A DNA stretch of 11,784 nucleotides from contig DEKQ01000037.1 of NCBI GenBank assembly GCA_002353975.1, forward strand, positions 856 through 12,639. The letters run 5' to 3'. Shown here piece by piece: positions 6,139 through 11,784 of this stretch. Origin of the DNA: Prevotellaceae bacterium UBA2718. Its GTDB lineage: Bacteria; Bacteroidota; Bacteroidia; Bacteroidales; Bacteroidaceae. Position 1 is the stretch's first letter; each line of letters opens with the position of its first letter. The notes under the pieces are model-generated. The model was not told the origin of the DNA. It ran no database searches and was given only the letters and a program-made list of their open reading frames with translations. The translations under genes and the position numbers were made by a program.

Positions 6139-6174
6139 CGCGCTCTTGTTAAATTCTTAACCAAAACAAAGACT

Positions 6175-7914
6175 ATGAAAAAAGAAATTTTGCGCCTTGC
6201 GGCGTGCCTGACCTTTGCCCTGATACCCCTATTTGCCTCTGCTCAGGAAGAGCAGAAGCCCGCTGTCGTCTTTATGGGCGACCGTACCATTATTTATATT
6301 GACCGTCTTCCCCTGCAGGGCGATGAGACACTTCTGGACGTGCTCCAGATTTATCCTGAGTTGCTCGTCAAGGGCTTTGAAGACATTATCGCTAACTATC
6401 AAGTGCGTATGGACAACACCGCCATCTTCTGCGATGTGCGTCAGTACCTCGCCAACACTCCGGCCCGTAACATCCGCACCATGCAGATCGTAGAGACCCC
6501 GAGCGTGGCAAAGGGCGTCACCGGTATCGGCGGTGTCATAGACCTCAACCCGAAATCCAATGAGGAGGGTACCCACGGCTTTGTGGGATTGGAGATGGAT
6601 ACGAAGGGCGGCGTGTCGCCCTTTACGGCCATCAATAGCGGCATCAAGCATCCGCAGGGTTCCTCAACGGACATCTACGGCTCTGCCAGCTTTAATGACC
6701 ACTCGCGTCACGGCGACACAAATCTCGGCGAGCACGCTACGGTAAACATCACCCATAACTTTGGCGCCAAGGACAGGATGATACTCTTCCTGCGTCAGGG
6801 TTACAGTCGCAGCGACTATGAGCCGATGTCCTCAAGTAACCGTGACTATATGGCACATCTGTACCATTACCACACCTTCAACGACATAGGCACTATGCTG
6901 CTCCTCGTTGCAGGATACCGCTATCAGGATGACCGCGTGAACTATGACCCGAAACCTCTCTATACCAAGGAGCGTTCCACCACGGGGCTGCAGACCTACG
7001 TGGCAGAGCTCAATACCCCGCTGCCTTTCCTCGGCGGAACTCAGCTCATGCTGGGATGGGAGGGTGACTTCATACACCTCCCTTACAACCTCCGCCAAGC
7101 CATGACGGATAATTCCGCTACTGCTACGGGGAGTGTTACGAAAGAATTGTCTTTTCATGATAATTACACCATCAGTGTCAACGACTTCTATCTGATGCTC
7201 GACTACCGTCTTGGTCCTGTCACGCTGTCTGCCGGTGACCGTGTTTCCGTATATCACTACGGCATGGAGACTTCGGGCAGCACAGCCAGTTACAACCCCG
7301 TGCGCCACACTCCGATGGGTACCATCGTGGCAAACCTCGCACCGTCTCACCAGCTGCGAGGCGGCTATGCAAGACGTTTCATCAACCCGTCATTCTTATC
7401 CGTTCTGCCTACGAGCTACCCCGCCAGAGACGGTCAGAGATGGATATCCTATACCAACCCTGCCACTGAGGAACGCGCAGACGTCTATAGCCTGGCATAC
7501 AGCTACAGCCACAGCAGCATCAATGGCAACCTGAGCGCGAAATATACTCACTTCACCAACATTGACGAGAACACCCTTCAGGTCAATGCCGCCGTGGATT
7601 GGCGTCGCGATTGCTTCTCGCTCACGGCAGGTGCTTCCCTCTGTCATTCTGATTCCTACGGTGACAAGAAGACATACGCCTACATCCGTCTTGCCCCAAC
7701 GGTGCGCTTCTCTCATGATTGGCGCATTGCGGCACAGGGCATCTGGCGTTCTGCAAAAGCACCTGAACTTGCTATCCTCGATGATGCTGCCGTATATACC
7801 CTGCTGTCGGTCAGCAAGACCTTCGCACGCCACATAGCGCTCACAGCACAGTGGCACGACATCTTCAACAGCAACCGCAGCGCAGCACTCATCACTGCCA
7901 AATACCTCTTCTGA
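6175..7914 (+). CDS. Outer-membrane beta-barrel protein with TonB-receptor-like plug, copy 1
   Basis: The 579-residue protein is exported: signal peptide residues 1-23 (cut after ASA). A plug-like domain follows at about 31-126, with GDRTIIYIDR, TLLDVLQIYPE, NYQVRMDN and SVAKGVTGIGGVIDL (110-124). This order is the one seen in TonB-dependent receptor plugs, where the last motif precedes the barrel. The rest is alternating beta-strand sequence rich in Tyr, Ser and Asn, ending in YLF, the terminal aromatic typical of outer-membrane barrels. No TonB box and no N-terminal carboxypeptidase-like domain are visible, and it is shorter than the usual 700-1000 residues, so active TonB-driven import is doubtful. 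It is paralogous to the next gene, 33 nt downstream. Start: ATG 6175, because the earlier TTG sits in the promoter. Ligand unknown. Confidence 0.75.
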   Translation: MKKEILRLAACLTFALIPLFASAQEEQKPAVVFMGDRTIIYIDRLPLQGDETLLDVLQIYPELLVKGFEDIIANYQVRMDNTAIFCDVRQYLANTPARNIRTMQIVETPSVAKGVTGIGGVIDLNPKSNEEGTHGFVGLEMDTKGGVSPFTAINSGIKHPQGSSTDIYGSASFNDHSRHGDTNLGEHATVNITHNFGAKDRMILFLRQGYSRSDYEPMSSSNRDYMAHLYHYHTFNDIGTMLLLVAGYRYQDDRVNYDPKPLYTKERSTTGLQTYVAELNTPLPFLGGTQLMLGWEGDFIHLPYNLRQAMTDNSATATGSVTKELSFHDNYTISVNDFYLMLDYRLGPVTLSAGDRVSVYHYGMETSGSTASYNPVRHTPMGTIVANLAPSHQLRGGYARRFINPSFLSVLPTSYPARDGQRWISYTNPATEERADVYSLAYSYSHSSINGNLSAKYTHFTNIDENTLQVNAAVDWRRDCFSLTAGASLCHSDSYGDKKTYAYIRLAPTVRFSHDWRIAAQGIWRSAKAPELAILDDAAVYTLLSVSKTFARHIALTAQWHDIFNSNRSAALITAKYLF

Positions 7915-7947
7915 TAATTAACACCTTATATGATATAATAAATAAAT

Positions 7948-9702
7948 ATGAATAGAATTAACTATGGCAAATTCCTGAAGTGTTGCGTCCTGATGTGCGC
8001 TCTCGGCATGGGCAGCGCGGCAGCATACGCTTCAGACGAAAATGAAATCATTGAATATCAGGGTGACCGTTACGTCATCCATGTTGATAGGATGCACCCA
8101 GACAGCGAGATGACCCTGCTCGACGTCCTGAACACCTGTCCCGAGTTCCTCTCAATCAACGGCAAGGAGATAGACCTCAACTACACCCTGCGTGTTGACA
8201 ATATCGATGTTTACGTGGACCGTATCTCCTTCCTGTCCAACGTGAAGGCCTGCGAGATAGACCGCATACAGGTATGCAGCAACAGCTCAGTAGCCAAAGC
8301 CGTAGGAGGCGACAGGGGAGTCATAGACATCTATTATCGTGATGACGTGAAGACCGATGGTAAGGTATCGCTCTCAGGCAGCACCTACGGCAACGGTATG
8401 CTCTATGCCGATGTGACCAACAGGACTGAGAAGCTTACCGTGCAGGCCTATGCTATGGCACGCACCTCTTACGGTAAGGCCTACCCAACAGATGTCTATC
8501 GTATGACAGACCGTGCATTGGCTGAGAACGTGCATCTCAACCTGGATTGGAAAATCAGCAAGAGCGACAGGCTCATCGTGAAAGCATTTCAGGAGTATGG
8601 AGACAGCAAGCAGAAGATGTATAACCCTGACTTCGTCTCTGCCATCTCCTCCAACAACCGTTATGTTGACCTCGTCCTGTCCTATTCCCACACCTTTAAG
8701 AACGATGCCATCCTCTTTGCTGAGGCAGGCAGCGACTACGACCGTATCCACTTCAATTCCTATAAGACAGGCGAAACTTATCCTTACGCCTTCGTAGAGT
8801 TCAATACCCCTCTCTTCACCCCCGACCTCTGGCTGATGGTTGGTGCAGAGATGGATTATTCCAATATATGCAACGTCGGCACAAACCGTGAGCAGGAGCT
8901 GGTGACCGACTTCTACGGACAGCTGGACTATACCCACGGGCCTTGGGTAATCACCCTTGGTGACCGTTTCCGCATGATGAACTTCTGGGACCGTCATCAC
9001 GACTCTAAAGATCAGAGCCTCTGGTCACATGGACGCAATAACAACGCATACCTTGCCAGTGTGGGATATAAGGCTGGACGCAACTTCTTCCAGGGCCTCG
9101 TAGCGCGTCGCTGCTACATCCCGGAGGTGAGTGACTTCCTCGTAGATGAGTCAGCTCCAGAGACATCTCTGAAATTCGATGCTGCCGGCTATGCCACTAA
9201 CCTCGTTCATCAGGGTGTGCTGCGCTACTCTTACCAGAACAAGAACTTCGTACTCCACTCAAGTGTGGAGGGCAACTGGTACACCGATCTTCCCACCCCT
9301 AACATATTCCAGATAGGAATCAGGAACTCTGTATATTGGAAGATAGGACGCTGGCAGCTCACACTCGGAGCCAACTACTACCACCGTCACCTGAAAGCCG
9401 GCATATACACCGACTCGGAGAACGAGAACTACGTAACCCTGAAGCTTGCTCCTGCCCTCAATCTCCCCAAGGGCTTCAGGCTGTCATCCACGCTGCTCTA
9501 CAGCAGCAAGCGTGCCATCACGGACACACATCCACACCTCTTCGCCACGGTCAAGGTCAACAAGCAGTTTGGCAAGAAGTGCAACGTCTTTGCAGAATTC
9601 CACGATATGGCCGGCTATGCCACAGGCAGCTGGGCACAACTGACCGACCTATACCAGAACCGTGCCCTCACCATCGGCGCCACGGTCTATCCGTTTAGAT
9701 AA
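7948..9702 (+). CDS. Outer-membrane beta-barrel protein with TonB-receptor-like plug, copy 2
   Basis: The 584-residue protein has a signal peptide of 28 residues (cut after AYA) and a plug-like domain at about 33-130. Its motifs follow those of its upstream neighbour in order: GDRYVIHVDR, TLLDVLNTCPE, NYTLRVDN and SVAKAVGGDRGVIDI (114-128). The barrel that follows is strand-rich (for example LYADVTN, YVDLVLSYSHT, WVITLGDRFRM), and it ends TVYPFR rather than in a terminal Phe. Similarity to copy 1 is clear in the plug but low in the barrel, so this is an old duplication with diverged extracellular surfaces. It follows copy 1 by 33 nt with no terminator or promoter between, so the two are co-transcribed and might form a pair of pores or receptors. 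Function unknown; no TonB box is seen. Confidence 0.75.
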   Translation: MNRINYGKFLKCCVLMCALGMGSAAAYASDENEIIEYQGDRYVIHVDRMHPDSEMTLLDVLNTCPEFLSINGKEIDLNYTLRVDNIDVYVDRISFLSNVKACEIDRIQVCSNSSVAKAVGGDRGVIDIYYRDDVKTDGKVSLSGSTYGNGMLYADVTNRTEKLTVQAYAMARTSYGKAYPTDVYRMTDRALAENVHLNLDWKISKSDRLIVKAFQEYGDSKQKMYNPDFVSAISSNNRYVDLVLSYSHTFKNDAILFAEAGSDYDRIHFNSYKTGETYPYAFVEFNTPLFTPDLWLMVGAEMDYSNICNVGTNREQELVTDFYGQLDYTHGPWVITLGDRFRMMNFWDRHHDSKDQSLWSHGRNNNAYLASVGYKAGRNFFQGLVARRCYIPEVSDFLVDESAPETSLKFDAAGYATNLVHQGVLRYSYQNKNFVLHSSVEGNWYTDLPTPNIFQIGIRNSVYWKIGRWQLTLGANYYHRHLKAGIYTDSENENYVTLKLAPALNLPKGFRLSSTLLYSSKRAITDTHPHLFATVKVNKQFGKKCNVFAEFHDMAGYATGSWAQLTDLYQNRALTIGATVYPFR

Positions 9703-9714
9703 ATAATTCAGCTA

Positions 9715-9733
9715 TCGCAAGCCGAGCTTGCGA
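9715..9733. repeat. Short palindrome (8-bp arms) and AACTT-rich repeats before nhaC
   Basis: TCGCAAGC (9715-9722) pairs with GCTTGCGA (9726-9733) around CGA. A further TATCGC/GCGATA pairing (9713-9718 with 9747-9752) could extend or compete with it. From about 9750 to 9795 the spacer consists of imperfect repeats of AACTTC/AACTTG with AATAAA. It may be a REP-like element, an mRNA processing hairpin between the outer-membrane genes and nhaC, or a weak terminator; there is no U-tract. Confidence 0.45.
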
Positions 9734-9802
9734 AGGAGATAGCGAAGCGATAACTTCTATAACTTCAATAAAGAAGAACTTGAGAAACTTGAATAAACAA
9801 CA

Positions 9803-11416
9803 ATGAGCATCATAGAATCAATAAAGCCAGGTAGTCCCAAGCAGCTTACGAGCATCTCCCTGTGTGTCGTAGTGCTGTTCCTGGGATGGTTGTATTACGC
9901 TGTGGGTATAAACCACATGCCGGTAAAGAACACAGTATGGGCCCTGACACCGCCTGTCATTGCCATCTCGCTGGCGCTGATTACCAAAGAGGTATATAGC
10001 TCCCTATTCCTCGGCATCCTGACGGGAGGTATGCTCAATGCCGGCTTTGATGTTGTGGGAGGTCTCAATCAGGTCTTCCCGGGGGGCGTTATGACCGTGC
10101 TCTCAGACAAGTGGAACGTCGGCATCCTCGTCTTCCTCGTCATACTCGGTACTATGGTGCAGCTGATGAACCGCACCGGAGGCTCTGCGGCTTTCGGTAT
10201 ATGGGCCTCTAATCACATCAAGAACCGTGAGGGGGCACAGTTGTCCACAATGTTTCTCGGTTGCCTCATCTTCATCGATGACTACTTCAACTGCCTCACC
10301 GTAGGCTCTGTCATGCGACCCGTGACCGACAAGCATCAGGTCAGCCGTGCCAAGCTGGCATACCTCATCGACTCTACGGCGGCCCCCATCTGCATCATCG
10401 CACCCATATCATCGTGGGCGGCAGCGGTGTCAGGATTTGTAAAGGGAGAGAACGGTATCCACATCTTCGTTCAGTCTATACCGTTCAACTTCTATGCGCT
10501 CCTCACTCTGCTGATGATTGTACTCATCATCATCATGAAGCTGGACTTCGGCCCCATGCTGCTCCATGAGAAAAACGCACGTCAGGGAGACCTCTTCACC
10601 TCTGGCAGGCTCAAGGAGACTGAGGGCGAGAGTGGGGGAGAGGAGAAAATCGGCAGGGTGTCCGACCTTTTGGTGCCTGTCATTTTCCTCATCATCGGGT
10701 GTGTCATCGGCATGATATACACGGGAGGCTACTTCAGCGGCAAGAGCTTTGCCGACGCCTTTGCTGCCAGCGATGCCTCCGTAGGACTGGTTTTGGGGTC
10801 ATCAGTAGCCCTCATCCTCACCATTGCCTGCTACATCATACGCCAGTCACTCTCCTTTGCCGACTGCATGGGGTGCTTGCCTGAAGGCTTCAAACAGATG
10901 GTGCCAGCCATGCTCATACTCACCTTCGCATGGACGCTGAAGAGCATGACCGACAGCCTGGGCGCGGCAACCTACGTGGCAGGCCTGATGCAACACTCTG
11001 CTGCCGGGCTCATGGGCTTCCTCCCTGCCATCATCTTCGTTGTGGCAGTATGTCTCGCCTTCGCCTCTGGCACGTCGTGGGGCACATTCGGCATACTCAT
11101 CCCTATCGTCGTATCATGCTTCCAGCAAGTAGATCCTCAGCTTATGATTATCTCCATCTCGGCATGTATGGCAGGAGCCGTGTGCGGTGACCACTGTTCG
11201 CCTATCTCCGACACCACCATCATGTCATCTGCCGGAGCGCAATGTGACCACATGAACCACGTCACCACGCAGCTGCCCTACGCCCTTACGGCTGCCACCG
11301 TGTCATTCTTTACGTTCCTCGTGGCTGGATTCACCAAGAGCGCGGTGATATCCCTCATCTTCGGAACGGCGATGATGCTCATAACCCTCGCCTTCATCAA
11401 GCGCAAAACAAAATAG
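9803..11416 (+). CDS. nhaC: NhaC-family Na+/H+ antiporter
   Basis: The 537-residue inner-membrane protein has about a dozen hydrophobic segments (for example 17-36, 46-76, 105-122, 228-246, 290-306, 401-421 and 493-510). It carries NhaC-family signatures: FIDDYFN (157-163), DSTAAPICIIAPISSW (190-205), FASGTSWGTFGILIP (420-434) and the near-invariant GDHCSPISDTT (462-472). Family members exchange cytoplasmic Na+ for external protons; some relatives move malate/lactate or amino acids, so the exact substrate is open. A soluble loop of about 40 residues (251-288) is acidic and Gly/Glu-rich. The gene begins 100 nt after the second outer-membrane gene, with no TAnnTTTG promoter in the gap, so read-through from the upstream operon is likely. 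The stop codon overlaps the following hairpin. Confidence 0.9.
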   Translation: MSIIESIKPGSPKQLTSISLCVVVLFLGWLYYAVGINHMPVKNTVWALTPPVIAISLALITKEVYSSLFLGILTGGMLNAGFDVVGGLNQVFPGGVMTVLSDKWNVGILVFLVILGTMVQLMNRTGGSAAFGIWASNHIKNREGAQLSTMFLGCLIFIDDYFNCLTVGSVMRPVTDKHQVSRAKLAYLIDSTAAPICIIAPISSWAAAVSGFVKGENGIHIFVQSIPFNFYALLTLLMIVLIIIMKLDFGPMLLHEKNARQGDLFTSGRLKETEGESGGEEKIGRVSDLLVPVIFLIIGCVIGMIYTGGYFSGKSFADAFAASDASVGLVLGSSVALILTIACYIIRQSLSFADCMGCLPEGFKQMVPAMLILTFAWTLKSMTDSLGAATYVAGLMQHSAAGLMGFLPAIIFVVAVCLAFASGTSWGTFGILIPIVVSCFQQVDPQLMIISISACMAGAVCGDHCSPISDTTIMSSAGAQCDHMNHVTTQLPYALTAATVSFFTFLVAGFTKSAVISLIFGTAMMLITLAFIKRKTK

Positions 11417-11443
11417 GGACGTGGGCGTCCTCGCCCACGTCCC
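11416..11443. terminator. Bidirectional hairpin terminator between convergent genes
   Basis: GGGACGTGGGCG (11416-11427) pairs perfectly with CGCCCACGTCCC (11432-11443) around TCCT. The first base is the last base of the nhaC TAG stop. On the minus strand the hairpin is followed by TATTTTGTTTTG, a T-rich tail, so it should stop transcription of the flavodoxin gene well. On the plus side the tail is not T-rich, and a second small stem, CGCTT/AAGCG (11444-11457), follows. Confidence 0.7.
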
Positions 11444-11457
11444 CGCTTATGCAAGCG

Positions 11458-11784
11458 TCAAAGATTGCTCACGATAGCCTGAATCTTGGCCTTGGTCTCG
11501 TCCGTCTTCTGCTCGTCTATCTTGGCGGTAACGATGCCAGAGTCCTCCGCGTGCCAATAGTTGCAGATGTCGTGATACTCAGCCGTTGCACCTGTATAGA
11601 CGCCTGACGAGTATGAGGACAGCAGCAGAGCCAGCTTCTTCACCTTTGCAGGGGCATTGACGCAGTACATACGCTGGATGGGTGCCTGAATCTGGGCGCA
11701 GAGCGTGAAGTAATAGATAGGAGCAGCCAGTACCAGCACCTCTGCCTCGGCCATCAGCGGGTAGAGCTCCTGCATGTCGTCCTT
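11458..11784 (-). CDS. Flavodoxin / NADPH-dependent FMN reductase family protein, 5' end outside window
   Basis: The visible 108 C-terminal residues begin KDDMQELYPLMAEAEVLVLA and continue with APIYYFTLCAQIQAPIQRMY. These are the central strand and FMN-contacting loop of the flavodoxin-like FMN reductase/iron-sulfur flavoprotein family. LALLLSSYSSGVY is the next core strand with its loop. Such proteins are cytoplasmic FMN-dependent oxidoreductases that use NAD(P)H; the electron acceptor is unknown. The N-terminal phosphate-binding loop (about 70-80 residues in relatives) is cut off by the window edge. The first in-window Met (11775) is not the true start, because the frame is open to the edge. 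It converges on nhaC, sharing a terminator hairpin. Confidence 0.8.
   Translation of the reverse strand, partial: KDDMQELYPLMAEAEVLVLAAPIYYFTLCAQIQAPIQRMYCVNAPAKVKKLALLLSSYSSGVYTGATAEYHDICNYWHAEDSGIVTAKIDEQKTDETKAKIQAIVSNL

Larger units (their letters stand above)
5809..6174. other. Divergent intergenic control region
   Basis: This 366-nt stretch has no gene on either strand. It carries two outward-facing Bacteroidetes promoters and a structured leader for the left operon. Between the promoters are an AACACA/TGTGTT inverted pair, a 9-bp tandem repeat and a 13-bp palindrome. A-rich tracts at about 5967-6016 and 6116-6126 look like typical upstream A-tract DNA. Confidence 0.7.

Noticed and set aside
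6136..6174. TTG start that would add 13 residues to the first outer-membrane protein
   Set aside because: The TTG is part of the predicted -7 element TAACTTTG, and the added residues would sit in front of a normal signal peptide.

Overview
The window looks like a chromosomal segment of a Bacteroidales bacterium, most likely Prevotellaceae. Three things point there: promoters of the Bacteroidetes type (TTTG, about 20 nt, then TAnnTTTG), surface-lipoprotein and outer-membrane gene families typical of the phylum, and no obvious Shine-Dalgarno sequences. The species cannot be fixed from this window. No rRNA, tRNA, CRISPR array or insertion sequence was seen.

Left half (1-5808), all on the minus strand. 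In transcription order it holds a 49-residue peptide gene, a fimbrillin-like surface lipoprotein 9 nt after it, a small antitoxin-like gene, a RhuM-family DNA-binding protein, and the first 1131 codons of a very large secreted multidomain protein (Fn3-like, carboxypeptidase-regulatory-like and LamG domains) that runs off the left edge. The large gene is strikingly mosaic. Its signal peptide and everything after about residue 235 are GC-rich, but residues 48 to 234 or so are AT-rich. The antitoxin and rhuM genes are also AT-rich, so an accessory or recombining patch lies at about 2690-4690.

Centre (5809-6174) is a 366-nt divergent control region. It holds one recognisable promoter firing left into the peptide/lipoprotein operon, with a leader of about 140 nt carrying an 11-bp inverted repeat. 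A second promoter fires right into the outer-membrane genes. Between them lie a perfect 13-bp palindrome, a 9-bp tandem repeat and several copies of AACACA/TGTGTT.

Right half (6175-11416), plus strand. Two tandem, divergent paralogues encode exported outer-membrane beta-barrel proteins of about 580 residues with a TonB-receptor-like plug. An NhaC-family Na+/H+ antiporter follows after a 100-nt spacer with a short palindrome. The antiporter gene ends on a perfect 12-bp hairpin that overlaps its stop codon. This hairpin separates it from a convergent flavodoxin/FMN-reductase-like gene that is cut by the right edge.

Working together: the outer-membrane pair and the antiporter are all envelope proteins and may be one transcription unit, but their ligand is unknown. 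The left half combines cell-surface proteins with a possible toxin-antitoxin-like or defence-like pair (antitoxin plus RhuM). The most unusual items are that pair, the cassette-like N-terminus of the large surface protein, and the architecture of the divergent control region.
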